Source: Gymnogyps californianus
Lineage: Eukaryota > Chordata > Aves > Accipitriformes > Cathartidae
Length of the DNA stretch: 64,000 nucleotides
Assembly: GCF_018139145.2 (NCBI RefSeq)
Contig: NC_059478.1
Location: 23,591,001-23,655,000, forward strand
Reading direction: 5' to 3'
The position numbers and the translations under genes were made by a program. Of this stretch, positions 34,796 to 48,200 are shown piece after piece. Each line of letters starts with the position of its first letter. Positions within the stretch are counted from its first letter, which is position 1. A model generated the notes under the pieces. It was given only the letters and a program-made list of their open reading frames with translations. It did no database searches and had not been told where the DNA came from.

Positions 34796-37700
34796 ACTTG
34801 TCATGGCCAATGCACGATTTACAGTATTTGTCTTGTCACTGTCGAAAGAGAAAATTATTTCAGTGTTTTGCATATCCATTTGCTGAATCAGAGAGAAAGC
34901 AGATTTTGCTAACAGCAGTAGAAAATAGCTGGGAGGAGAAGAGACAGAATTAATTTTGGACCTTAACAAGCCAAATTACTAAGCTATTCAGTCAGTAATT
35001 GACATGTTGGAATATAAGAAGGGGTCCTAAAGACTCTGAATGCACCCAAGTCACCTACACAGTCTTTACATTCCAGCGGGAGGGGCAGGGGGAGGGGACT
35101 CAGGACAGAAGAAGCCAGCCTTGCACATGCATAACCAGACTTGGTATCAGACTCTCTATAAGGCTGGACATTTCCACTCCTGGAACAGGATGTCATGGAT
35201 TAATTCAAATTATGACTAATACAAACAACAACAGGTCTAATAATTTCCTGTGTGCTTACAGAGCCACAGACAGCGGGCATCATAGTGCAGCTAAACTAGA
35301 ATTCAGAGGTCTGCACAAGAATTTTTCCTCCATGCTTGAGCTAACTCATTAACTTAGAAGAGGAATCCAGTCTTTTACAATGTTATTGTACTTAAAGCAC
35401 TTTTTTGTAGGTAGATTTCAGGACATGACAGTCTAGAGTCATTAGTTTAACAAAGGGTGCAGAAAATTTGTACTAGCAACACTACAGCAACTGCTTACTT
35501 GTGGGAAATGCAAAAACGAAGGAAAATTAAAAGGAGAGCAAAAGCTACTGAAGAAGCTCCTACAAACACACAGTTATTAGTTGATGCGATTATGAGGGGT
35601 TGTTTGGCTGGTTTTAGAGCTTTTTAAGAAACCACAGGATGGAGGCAGAGGTCTCTAATACCTCATTATTCAGCTTAAATTTATGCACTGTAAACCACTT
35701 TTTGAGCACTGAATGGTGTTCAAAAATGGATCCGTCTTGCCTACCTGTGCTTTGTATTCTAACATAACCTGCCAATATAAGCACCTTCACTTTTATCTGA
35801 AGGCGTGAGCAACCTCCTGCTCTTCCATACTATTTCTCAGTAATAACAGTGCAACACATGATGCTTCCAACACTATCACCGTCTGCTGCCTCCCTCTTCT
35901 TCCAAGGCACAATTAAAGAGAAAATGTTTTTCATGTTTACTCTTATTTCTTGTCATGCACACAGTGTAGCATCTTACACTTCCAATTTTGTATGCTCTCT
36001 CCAGATATAGTCTTTGAGAAAGTATTTTGACATTTGTTTATGTTTCCACACTGCAACTCTGAATGAATTTTCATCATATCTTGGATTTTTTTAAAAACAA
36101 AACACCACAACCAGGGGGACAATCCACATGCAGCTGCACATTCTGAAGGTACTTTCAGCTAAGCTTTCCAGTTATATTAATTATTAATGTGTGATATACT
36201 ACTATTTTGCAGAACAACAATCAAAATAGAAGTGTGATTTTTTTTCTATTTTATAGGCTGCTTAAAAATATCCATACTTGGCTCTGTAGTCCCTTATCCT
36301 TGCCTCAGTCAAAGCCTTTCAGTGGGTTTTATGATGTCCACAAAAATGCTTTTTGCATCCACAATATGCTTAAAAGCTCTATTTCAGATGCCAGCCCCAC
36401 ATACAAAATCCCATTCACAGAGCTTTCATCAGACCCAGTTAGCCTCCACAGTGAGATAAGGGCCCACTGGCACAGTGATGAGATCAGCTGGCTGAGAACC
36501 AAAATAGTTTGAGGGTCAGCCAAGGAAAGTAAAAATTGAACATGTTAATTCATGACACTGCTGAAAAAGGAAACAAAAAGCCATGAGAGCTACAAAGGAA
36601 TAAGGACCTTGGCCCAAAGCAGTCACCAGGCAGTTCCCAGTCCCATTTTCTCATGTTTTTGACTGTCTATAGGTAGTTTCTCTGCTCCAGGTTCTTGTTT
36701 CCTTCACCAGTGTAACTCTGCCAGACAAACTAGCTCTTTCAGATATTCACAGCCCAGCTGCCAGTAATATTAGCAACAACCATGAAGATCAACTTTAATG
36801 TAGGAATATGCCCTATTTATTCTTTAACTAAAGATTGCTCCAGCCACTAAAGCAGAAAAACTGTTTTCTTTGCTGACAGGCATGCTATACAAAAGAAGAA
36901 AAGGAAACTATCCTCAGAGAAAGGTAACAACCCACCTCCAAATTACAGTCTTAAAAAATATCAAGCACCCATCTTAGACTGGAATATAAAGCAGGATAAC
37001 TTTCAAAATGTTATAGTGCCACATGCGTTGTTTTCCTAGATGGATGGTTCCTATGAAGTAGGTTTTACAGTCATCTTTTCCACCTGCAATGTTGAATTCA
37101 TTGTTGCTGCCTAAGAAAACAATACTATAGTATATGGGACAAATCCCCACAAACTACTTTTACCAGTAAGTGTGAACTACAGAAAGCACCATACTCTACA
37201 GACTGAATGTAATGTTTTAAAAGTCATCTATGATGACTTCTAAGGAGCTGTGCATAGCTAAGCATTTTCTGATGATGTTTCAGTAACTTATAAACACTGC
37301 TCAAATAATTTACAAAGTGTTAGCAATACCAAGCCCTACTCGCAATGCATTCATTTTAAGAGACAGAACATAGCTTACTAAACTGGTTTACGTATGTTCA
37401 ATAAATCATTTATAATGAACTCTGAAACCCTTAGAAAAAATAAATACAATAAATTGAGTTCATTTGGTAAATGCAGCTATTTACTAGCTATTCAATAAAG
37501 CACTCATAACAGACCATATGAAGCATCTGCCTATAGCACCACATGCTTACTAAACTATTCACCATTGAAATAGGCAAGCTTTAATAAAAAAACACTAAAT
37601 TTAATTCTGAAGATTATTGACCTGCTCTAGTTGTTAAATACATCATTCATAACATTTAATGAAACATTTATTCCAAGTTATGCAGCCCTCAAAACAAACA

Positions 37701-38490
37701 CATTTTCATAGCTGTTGAAATAGCACCAGTCTTCTACGCAGTAACTACTTCATAGCTTATGATGAATGTATTAACAATTTATACGCTATCCTGAGTTAAG
37801 ACAGAAAACATTAGTGAGGATATCTAGCAGAACGGAACAGCAGGGGCAGAGAAACATCACGTGAGCACCATGCCCTTGGGGACTTCCAGAGTAAAATCCC
37901 TGCTTTCTTTGGTCCTGGAAGGATTCTCTAAAACATGGGGCTGGTTCTTACATGTCTTTGAACTTTTGCTACTACCTTAAGACTTGCTAGTTTCACTTGC
38001 AGATTTTCAAATGTTTTCTGTTTCTACAGTGTATTTATGCCTTAGCAGTGAGCAGTGTTTTGGGCTCAGTGTGAGAAAGGGAGTTGGTGCAGTACCTTTA
38101 AATAGGACACGTACATTACAGTTAAAAGGTCATGATCCCAGCACTTTCAAGCAGCTTAAAAAGTTAACCAGGGAAACCATTTTTCTCCATCACGTAAGGC
38201 AGAATTAAACACCTTTTTTCTTTTGTAAAATTATGATTTACATGTAATTATTTGATTCTTCTTTATTCAAATGTCATTCATGTCCCCAAATAAAAGACGC
38301 AGGTGCAACCACTGCTACATTTCCTGACTACTGACCATCACCCACCTGGGCCTTGGGACATAGTTTTGTCACTACATCTGATTTCGATTAAGCTATGCTT
38401 TTTTCTTGGAAATGCTGTGCAGAGCATTAGCATGTTACTTTGCAGCTTCAATAACAGCAGAAGCTCTGCAGAATTCAATTCTGTTCTTTC
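34796..38490. other. Non-coding DNA, nothing identified
   Basis: No supportable gene. The frame at 34999-35352 (117 codons) and its minus-strand partner have no domain. The rest is AT-rich. Confidence 0.5.
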
Positions 38491-38557
38491 TTACTCCAGT
38501 GAACCCTTGCTGATGTTAATGAAGTTGTGCCACTTTACCCAGAAATCTGGTTATTGG
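38491..38557 (+). repeat. Palindromic amniote repeat, copy 4
   Basis: TTAATGAAGTTGTGCCACTT then TACCCAGAAATCTGG fits the branch of the family that reads TTCAATGGAGTTACGCCAATTTACACCAG...ATCTGGCC. It overlaps the starts of 85- and 152-codon frames. Confidence 0.4.
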
Positions 38558-41500
38558 TAGCAGATAAAATATGTAAAACAACAAAGTTTATCGTCTACAT
38601 TTTTAAGGAGCTCTGTGCTGCATCATTTATACCATGGAAATGTGTTCTGGCTTATAGGAGCACCCAAGCCTGTTTGCAATACCTCTGCAGGGTGACTCAG
38701 TACTGCTCAAAATACCTGCTGTATTTATTTCTCTGTCCCAGCACCACTCTCTCCCTATTCTTTTCCTATTTCAAAAAAAATTTTCACTCTGTCTTCTGGA
38801 GAACACAGTTTACTTCAAAAGCAACACAACAACATAAAATGGCTTCAAACTCCTGTATGGCTAGTAAAATGGTTAAGGCAAACCAAATTCCCTACACCAG
38901 GACCACCAGTAGTCTCGTTACTGAAACTAAAGAATCCTTCATATATCTGCTCTGGAAAGTCACTGCTACAGTAAGACAATCCTGATGATTCAACAATTTT
39001 GAATAAGAGTCATCAGAGCAGCAATTTTTTAAATTTATAACACTGCTCTGTTATGATACTCCTGTAAAAAGCCATGCTTAAGAAAGAAGTAAGATCCTTT
39101 CTTCTAGGCAGTATAGGTCAAGCCTCACAGAAAGCAGACTAATTAATCCCATCTGAGTGCAGCCAGAGCTGACCTCGCACAAAGTTTCATAAAAATATGC
39201 AAAAGCCTAAACAAGAAAAATTCAAATTAATAGAAGAGACTAAGACTTCAAATTCTTGTGGCTGATCAGAAGTTTCTGTTGTTGTTATATCATTTGCAGT
39301 GAAAAAATACCTTGTTCCATTAGGAAAAAAAGTAAATAAAGTATCTGCAGTCTCCTATTTTCCTAGATTCTAAATTTAACCAGATGGCTCAGAAAGCAGC
39401 AGATTATTCAAAAAGACTCTTCTGAGATACTGCCCTCGACAGCCAAGTTACACTTGCACTTAATACAACCACTTGGCAAATTACACCAAACTGTTGTTTT
39501 GCTTAGACAAAAACCAAACCAGAGACAATAAACTGGATTTAAGACAGGACATTATTCTGACTTATGTCCAGTCTCTGCTTATGATTTTGTCAGATTTTTT
39601 TTTTAGTAATTATTCCTTAAAATACCAGAGAGTGCTGAAAGAGACAACAGTATTGTTCAATCCAGGTGTAAGTTAATAAAGGCAACAGAGCTGTTTCAGT
39701 TGTCCTTTAGTTTATATCCTTTACTAAAAGGAGATATTAAAAGATTCTGGAGAGACAAAAAACTATCAAAATCTCGGGCCATAGCTCCAGAGGAGAGAAC
39801 CCAACAGGGAGTTTTGCCTTAAGCCAGAGCATAAAAAATTCTGATCCGCTAAGCACAGTAACTGCAAGTAAACCAACAAACTGACAGAAAGGACTGTTTA
39901 TTTACAGCTTCTGTAAGTTGGAACACAGACCTTTCAGTTGAAAAAGCTGGAATATTTTGTTGCTTTTGAATATGGAGGTCTGAACTGCTGAAAATGAAGC
40001 TTTATTCTAGTCATGCGTAGTAATCCACCTATGGCCCCCAGTCTATCAAAGTCAGAAAATATTAAAAATATTGTGTCCATATCAGACAGTGTCTAAGAAA
40101 GAAAATTTAGGAACTGGGAAAAGTATTGAAAAGCCAGAAACTACATCCAGAAAGACAAAGGATGTAAGATACAAAGTCAGTAGTTACATTTTCCCTTACC
40201 CTCTATCCACCAGAACGTGGACATGCATGCAAACACACACATTCCAGGCCAGTCTTGCAAACAGCAATCTATTTAAAATTATGCATATTTGCCACTGATA
40301 GTGGGCCTGCAATAATATTCCCTGTAATAACATCAATTCTGGGGCTGTGGGATGCTTGCAATAAACTTTAGAACTTGTGTGTTTGTTTTCCGTCTTTGTA
40401 CCAAAGCAAAAATATGTAATTTACTTCAGGAGTCAGAGGATCCAAAGCATACAACATCCACCAGTTACACAGTTTGGCTGAGAACCTGGACTAAGTTTAG
40501 CCTTGAATCCAAAAAGATGAAACATGGCAGCATATCAGACATAGGATGCTTATTTGAACCTTTCCAGATGACAAATAAGTACTGCTAGCAGGAGGGCCAA
40601 AACCACACTGAAATAAAGAATTGTGACCATAATGTTAGAATGAATTCACTTTACAGGCACCAGTGGATTGACCTTTGTTTCCTACAAACATTCTAGAATA
40701 ACTTTACCAGTAAGTGTTTTAGCAGACAGTTGATTTTAAGCTATGGTGAACAAGTACCAAATAGAAAAAAAAAGTTTGACAATACATTTGCATCATAATC
40801 CTCAAGAAAAATGTAAGATGAGAACAAAGCAAAGCATTTATCTAACTCCTCGGAAACCTGTAAGACTAGGTTTGGGCATATCTAGCAGACGTTGTCCATG
40901 AACAACACTGTAATTCTACCATTCCAGTAAAAATAATGTGAAATGCAAATAGCACAGTCTTACCATGCACAGTTTGGGTGAGCAGAACTCAAGGTTACTG
41001 TGCCTGCACTACAACCCTTGAGAAACAAGGAAAGGTGTGGATTTCAGCAGAAACAAACAGCTGGAATAAATCACTCCTGTTCATCATACTTAGCTCTATT
41101 AAAGGCATATGTATCAAACATTCCCCCACTTATCCTTAATACTGAAAAAAAAAAAAAAAAAACCACCATGGAATTTTCATACCAGTAGTAAGCTATAAAC
41201 CTTATTCCAGGTAGTCTCTCTTGTATAATTACATAAAGCTTACTTTCTTTGTGAAAAAGTTAATAACCCTGAATATAGATTTTAAATAGGGCCTTTGGGA
41301 AAAACAGGGCAAGATGAGTCAGTGAACTGCAGAAAGAAAAGCTGAAAAAAGATGGACCGAGTTTGCACTCGCTCTCTCACAAACCATCAAATTCCTAGAA
41401 GCTTATCTGTTTAGCTAGATTTTCCTGTCTAGTTGAACACAGGCAGAAAAAGAAGAGTTACACTCCACCACTTCAGAAAATTCTCAACTGAGTGCATTAT

Positions 41501-41990
41501 GCATGAATAAATTAAATTTAGGCTCTAGGACAAAAAAAAAACCCTGCCACATTAAAGTTTGCTGCCAAATACAATCCTTCAAGCTTTCTTAAGAGTACTG
41601 CAAACTGTAATTCCTTTCAAGAGAAGCCTGCACTTAATTGCAGAGACCTTAATAAAGGATCAAGAATGCTACATTCAGGATAATCAGTCAGTAATTTATT
41701 CATGCCCTAAGCCAACTGGTAAATGGTTCCTCTACTTCATGACTGAACGGCCACCATTTCCAGCTCTTCAGTCTACCCCTCTACATGTAAAATAATTAAA
41801 CTTGCAATGTTTTTACCTTCTGGAGGTAACACTATGCCACCTCAGCAAGATTAAGGAGAGAACCAAAAATGCTTGACCTGCCCATAGGTGAGGATGATTC
41901 TGCTAACGCAGCTATTAGACACGTTTCAATACACCTGCTACATATGGGGTACTACAATTAACATTATGAATAGCAGCAACAGCATTGTAG
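38558..41990. other. Non-coding DNA, nothing identified
   Basis: A 152-codon frame (38527-38985) has no recognisable domain and begins inside the repeat at 38491-38557. An A18 run lies at 41145-41162. No gene was recognised. Confidence 0.5.
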
Positions 41991-42395
41991 AAATCATAAA
42001 ATCACAGAATAATTAAGACTGGGAGACCTCTAGAGATCACCTAGTCAAACCTCCTGCCTAAAGTAGGCCTAATTTCAAAGTCACATCAGGTTGCTCAGGG
42101 CCTTGTCTTGTTGAGTTTTAAGTATTTCCAAGGCTGTTTATGCCAGGCCCCTGTGCCAGTATTATTCCAGTCTTAGTGTAAATTTTTTCTCCGTATATTT
42201 AGTTGGCATTTCCCTTGTTGCAACTTGTGGCTGCTAACTCTTTCCATTATGCTCCTCTGAGAAAAGCCTGTCTCCATCTTCTCTAGTCTGGAGCAGTCTT
42301 CTGGAGGTAGAAGACTGCTAGAAGCTACTCCCTAGGTCTTTGCTTTTCCAGGCTAAGCAAACCCAGCTCCCTCAGACTCTCCTCATAAGATTTTT
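41991..42395 (-). mobile_element. CR1 LINE 3' fragment
   Basis: On the + strand it opens with ATCATAAAATCACAGAAT, the reversed CR1 tail. GGGAGACCTCTAGAGATCAC, CTAGTCAAACCTCCTGCC, AGGTTGCTCAGGGCC, CTGTGCCAG, TCCATCTTCTCTAG and CAGGCTAAGCAAACCCAGCT with CCCTCAGACTCTCCTCATA then follow in the order expected for an antisense CR1 3' region. It is truncated at its 5' end near 42395, well diverged and non-coding. Confidence 0.8.
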
Positions 42396-42529
42396 CTTTT
42401 CTAACAACTAGGACATTAGTGGGTGGTTATCTGCCTCCCACTATTCTTTGCAAAGGAGAAACTTCAGACTTTGAGATTTTTCACTTTTTAGTTCCTATAG
42501 AAATAAAGTGTGCACACACCAACTTCCCA

Positions 42530-42546
42530 TACACACACACACACAC
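42530..42546. repeat. (CA)n microsatellite
   Basis: About eight AC dinucleotide units. Confidence 0.9.
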
Positions 42547-42746
42547 TTGCTATTTGTTCTAGGGGATGAGGACAGGGAACAAACTTGCCTAGCAGTTGAT
42601 CCAACAAATCCTTTCCATCTGCTTTGTCACACTTCAGAATTACTCTTGGCCTATGGCAGGAAAAGAACAGGGACAAGCCCTGATCTCCACTGGGTGCCTA
42701 CATTTGCCAGGGAAGAGACAAGCTTTAAAAATCCATGCAGTAGTTA

Positions 42747-42773
42747 AAGACCTCTCTTTTGAAGAGAGGTCTT
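42747..42773. repeat. Perfect 12-bp hairpin
   Basis: AAGACCTCTCTT, a 3-base loop TTG, then AAGAGAGGTCTT. All 12 positions pair. The function is unknown. Confidence 0.85.
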
Positions 42774-45235
42774 AATTAAGCCAGATGACAGGCTGTCATT
42801 ACAAGAAACGCCTTCAGGCACCTCACTTATTCAGCCAGTCCAGGTGCAATCCATTGTTGGCTTTCAGAGAGGCAGCAATACCCCCATGGTCCTGCTCCCA
42901 TGGCAAAGGAGCACTACTGCACACAGATCCCTTAGCACACACACAGCTTGGGAGGCAATCATTTTATGTCACACAACCAGCCCTCCCACAGCTGGCTTTC
43001 ACGGAACAATGTTTCTCTCAGCAGAACAAGAAACAACAACAACAAATTTGTTTGGATCCTTTTTTTGTCAACCAACGCACGAACAAACAAACAAATCTAG
43101 TGTTATACAACAGAAAGGAGAAGCCAACTTTTCCTTCCTCTCACAAGAAAAAGAGATCAGTAACACCAGTAACACATGCAGCCTATTGCATTATGCATAC
43201 ATTGCCATAAAATCCCCACCTGTGGCATGAATTACCAACAGTCTAAGATACAAATTAACCCCAAGAAAACATTCAAAGTGCAGTCCCTCTCGCAGTTCTG
43301 CAGTAAATCTTACTCCACTTACCCACACTTGTTTAGTGCTTCAGTAGCAACAATGAAATCAAAACAGGAAAAAAAAGCCCAGACTACCATTCTGCTATTT
43401 CTTCCTAATGGTAGACATCTTCCAGTCTGTATATGGCTAATCACATTTTACCACTTCAGTGCTGGAAAAGTCTATCTTCCCATCCATACGCAGCCAGGGA
43501 CAGCCCCTGCTTTCTTCTTGGTTCCTACCGCCACACTCAGCCCATCAGCACTTGAACCATCAACCAAATTCAGAGAGGGACGGTTGTCTTTCAAAGCTCT
43601 TACTCCTGTATTTTCCCCCCATTGTGGGTCTGCGAAGGAAAGGATGTACTCACACCTAGCTGCTTTGGAGTTTGACAGAGCAGTTAGTTGAGCTTTTACA
43701 TCTTTTTTTATCTAGACTCATTGTGCGGGTGGAAAGAAATTAATTCTGAAGCACTGAAGAGTAAGAAAACAAAATTTCAGATTTATGTTTAAGGTTCTCC
43801 TGTTTGCATCAGTTCTGCAAAGAAATAAAGCATGTGTGCTGTAAAAACTAACTTTATCTTACCTGTTTTTTTCATGCAAATTTCATATGCAGTCCCCCAC
43901 ACAACAGCAACCCATATGTTTTCCTGTTTATTGCAGAAATAAGCCTGATCTAAGCTCCTGATGTAAAACCAACTGAACCTTTAAAATCCATAAGAATATT
44001 ACAGTACAGAGATACAAGAAATCTTATACTTTCTCAAGTAACATTTCTAAATACAATGTAATTTGATTTCAGAATTATTAATGTAGTTTTTCCTATAATT
44101 TCCAACTGAGGGCTTATCACAGCTGATGATGAAGTTGCCATCATAGAATACCTTCAGGGATAGCCATGGCTAATTCCCAGTTCTATTGCAGTTGTTTGAT
44201 AAGATGCGGACAGCACTTCTGGGATTTCATTTCTGACTGGCAGAGTGTAATAAATTAGGAAACAGAAGTGACATCCCTTATCAAAACTTAACCCAAGTGT
44301 CTGTTATTAGACCTGATCTCCAGACTGAGGTTTCAGAAGACAGTTTCATATAACTTTATTTAAATAACAGTAATACTTATCTATTTGCAGGCTAGCGTTT
44401 CAAAGCACGCATTGCCTAAATCTGCTTTGAATTAGTCCTTTCCATCTGCTATTATACTTCAAAGAAATGACTTCAATTAAGTTTAATTACTTCCTTCCAC
44501 AGCTTTGGATACAGCCCTTATTATATTTCATTACCCTTCCTCATGGACTGCATGGCAAATAGATGACTAATAAAAGTACAAAACCAAAGAAACTATTAAG
44601 CAAGTACATTACATATACATAACAATACTGTACAGGTATCAAACTAATTAAGTTATTATCATAGTCTGCAATCACATAAATGGAATATTAGGAGGGAACT
44701 TTTCACACAAGATCAGCAAAACCTGGCTCATTCTCTGAAGTTTTTAATACCTTTCTTACCTAATTTATAAATACTTTTTAAATTCCTGAAAGGAAACAAG
44801 CCTATTAAAGCACAAAAATATTTTATAATTATTACTCAAGACTATATTAAAGAACATCATCTAGGCAGCGAGTCAGTTACCAATTACATTGCTCTGTACT
44901 CTGCTTGTCTAGTAGTTACAGAAGCATGCAAAATAGCTCTATCCTTTCCAGTCGTCTGGAATACCATACCCATAATACAGATCCTATAATCTCACTTTTT
45001 TCCAGCTACAGATGGTAGGAAAGAGAGGTAAAGCAATGGTAGTGCTAGGTAAGTAAAGCAATTCTTCCCATTTCGTCTGGATGAGAAGGTCTCAAGTATT
45101 GACTTGAAAAACAAAGCATATCTCATTTATATAAAATTGTTAATTACTATTCTGAACCAAGGTTAAAACAATCCTATGTCCACTAAAGGGAAATACTAGA
45201 TCAATGTTATCATACTATTTCTGATCCAAGCAATA

Positions 45236-45286
45236 AGATAACCTTTAAAGGTCCCTTCCAACCCAAACCATTCTATGACTCTATGA
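45236..45286 (+). mobile_element. CR1 3' tail
   Basis: AAAGGTCCCTTCCAACCC then AAACCATTCTATGACTCTATGA is the typical avian CR1 3' terminus with two TCTATGA-type units. Upstream sequence is too diverged to extend the call with confidence, so this is a very short 5'-truncated insertion. Confidence 0.85.
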
Positions 45287-48200
45287 AAACAGCAATTTTT
45301 TTTTTATTAGTAATAAAAACCCAACAATATAACTAACAATTGATAAAGTGCACAGCTGTTTATGGAACTCTTTCCTGAGTAAAGAAACATATGACTAGTC
45401 ATCACACATCTCAGGCTGCTAGAGCCATAGACTTTGAAGACTGAACAACAATTTCAAAACTCATTTTCATTTGGTACAAGAAAATAAATATGTTTCCTCC
45501 CAGTAAATAATTTTTAAATCAATTGGATGTTCAGGTATTTATTATACTTTAGTTCCATGCACACACACCCCAAGTAGACTTCCTACAGTTTTATCTAAAC
45601 TAGTGATGAGTTTTCCATTTTCCTTCTTACAAGGATGTTTATTTCCATAAATGGATTACATTTTCCCATAAATTGCTTTAGAACACTTTCGTGCAATGCT
45701 TCACAAGACACTTTACAAATACAACATTTGGTGCCATCAACAAATCATGACAAGCCATGGTACCCTACCTTGAGGCCCAGAAGGAAATTCAACTCTCTGG
45801 CCTTATTCACAAGGGGCTGAGGACTTCCCTTTGAGAGCAAGATTTGGCAAACAGAAAAAACTAAGAAGGAGCAAGTCTGTCAAATTCAATTTTCTTTTCA
45901 GTGTCACTGATAATGTTTTCCTGCAGATTTTGAAGCTAAAAAGCAGCTACAATCCATTTCCACATGTCTGTGACCTGCATGATATCTGCCTTTTGGGGGA
46001 TGCACTTTTCACTGTACAATTGTTCCTCATTGCAATGGCCTCAGGCAGATTTGAAACTGATCATCAGAGGTAAAAGGTAAGATAGGAGTCTGTAGCTCTA
46101 ACAGCTCTTGCAGTTTGCATTCAGAACAAGTACACCAAAGTCAGCTTCTCCCACTGGAATCAATGAATGGCGAGTAGTAATAAGGTCTCATGCAAGATCT
46201 CAGTGGGGAAAAAAGCACAGTCAATCTTCTGGTTAATTCGTAAGTGCCATCAAGCGTAACATTAGTTTTAGCAAATACTGAAAGCTGAATTTTCAGAAAC
46301 ATTCGTTTTCCAACCCTCACCTGAAATACCAGACACACCAAGAGGCAAAGCAAGCTATGCAAGCAAAGCTTTAACAAAATGCCAGCTGAGCTTCACCTCA
46401 CGTACCTCAAAAGCACAGGCACCCCCAGGAGACAGCAGATGAACTAACACACTGCCTTCTAGACATGTGGTCAAACTTGGAATACTGATGGCATTTAATA
46501 AAACAACAGGAAACAAAATATCTTCAGAGGCCAGCAAGATGCAAGACCACAAGCAATTTTAATATTCATTCTTTGACACATTCAGTATCACTCTTTCAGT
46601 AAAGACCAACTACAGTGCAGTCACTGTTGTCTCTTGCTCTTGTAGGATCCAATGAGGGAAAATTTTGTCTAATCTTATTTGGCCACATGCTACAACAAAC
46701 TCAAGTAGAGTAGACTTCAAATGGCTTCTTCAAGATTTCTGACTGATAAAATTACGGGTAATCATTCTTTTAATTAAAAAAATTCAGCTGTAGGACACTG
46801 ATAGAAATAAAATCTGTGATCTGCAGAAATAGGAAGCAGAAAAGAACCAAAAACATTTTAGGGATATAGATATATATACACTCATATGCTGAATAAGAGA
46901 CCACATCTGAAGAAATAAAGCGCCTAAAAGCATAAATCCAACAGACATGGTCACTAACTGTCTATTAGGCTGTTTGAATACAATTACTATCTAAAACTAT
47001 AGCATTAGTGCTATTAGAATAGACTACTGCTTCCTAAATAATTCAGACTTCCCTACAGTCAAATGTAGAAGTTAACCAATGTAAATATTTTATGGTATCT
47101 GGAGTTTGTGCAGGATTGCAAGTGAGGCGGTAGTGGCATATACAGACAGGCCCAGGGGTATTGTTCAAGGGTAGCAAAGCTAGATAGCACACAGCCAGCT
47201 CAGCTGATGATAGCTGGAAAATGTTATAGAGGTATCTATAAGTCCAGGACAAACAATGATCTCCATCAGTAGTATATGAGGTAGGGAACAACTCCCTTTT
47301 TCCATTCTAGGCACGCTAAAACCATATTCCAGTGCTCAGAAGGCACCAATTTATCAGACTGGACAAGGGGACTTGCTGCCTCTCTAACTCAGGGCAGCGG
47401 GGCATGCACATAATAAAGCTGCATTTCTGCTACAGAACTTCCCATATAGCTTCTCTTCCTATTTAAACAGTGGCTAGATCCAGGCCAGGCTTATTGCCTA
47501 TACATTGGCAAGCAGTCTCCTACTGAAGGGCAGAAAACAGTATGGGCTACTACTACTGCAGGAAGTTTTTTGGTAGTAGTACCCACATGAAGATTTCCTG
47601 ACCCCTTGTAGGCTACTCTCTCATGCTTACACCACCTCCTCAGCTGGGCCCAGTGCAATCTCTGCAACACTCAGGAAACTAATTAATCTTAAAAATAACC
47701 CTCTAGAAAGCAAAAAGAGTTATTCTAATCCAGTTCCATTTTCTGCTAATGTTACCACAGCCCCACATACAGCTATGCTGGCACAACAGAGGGGGAAGTG
47801 AGTAGCTGTAGGTGGCTCGCCAGAGGTGCCAGCCTCTGAAGCCAGAGCTACGCTTAGGAAAGGGTGAGAGGCACTGCTCCCTGGGACAGCAACCACACGT
47901 TGACTATCTGGCTCTTGGATTACGCATTTGGCTCTGGGATCTGGGTCTGTTCTTGTGGTTAAGGCAGCGGTTACAGACAAGGAGACTGAGTCTCTATATT
48001 TAGTATTCTCAAGAGGAAGTGTGGTTAGATGGGGGGAGCTTCTATGGCATTTCAAGGTCCTCAGTTCTCTGGTTTCATCTGAAGTGACCTGGTAAAACCA
48101 CTAAGATACCTTAACTGGTTTAATGAAATATGAGTGGGCATGTGGCAGCGAATGCGAAGGAAAAACATAGTATGAATTGCATTTCATAATAAGAGTTGTG

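Larger units (their letters stand above)
42396..45235. other. Non-coding DNA with overlapping open frames
   Basis: A CA repeat lies at 42530-42546 and a perfect hairpin at 42747-42773. Between 42785 and 43691 three + strand frames of 128-171 codons overlap in C/A-rich, stop-poor sequence. None shows a domain, and the simultaneous openness of frames suggests composition, not coding. Confidence 0.5.

Noticed and set aside
45001..45050. MIR-like segment (CTACAGATGGTAGGAAAG, AGAGGTAAAG)
   Set aside because: Only two short blocks match, with wrong spacing; likely chance.
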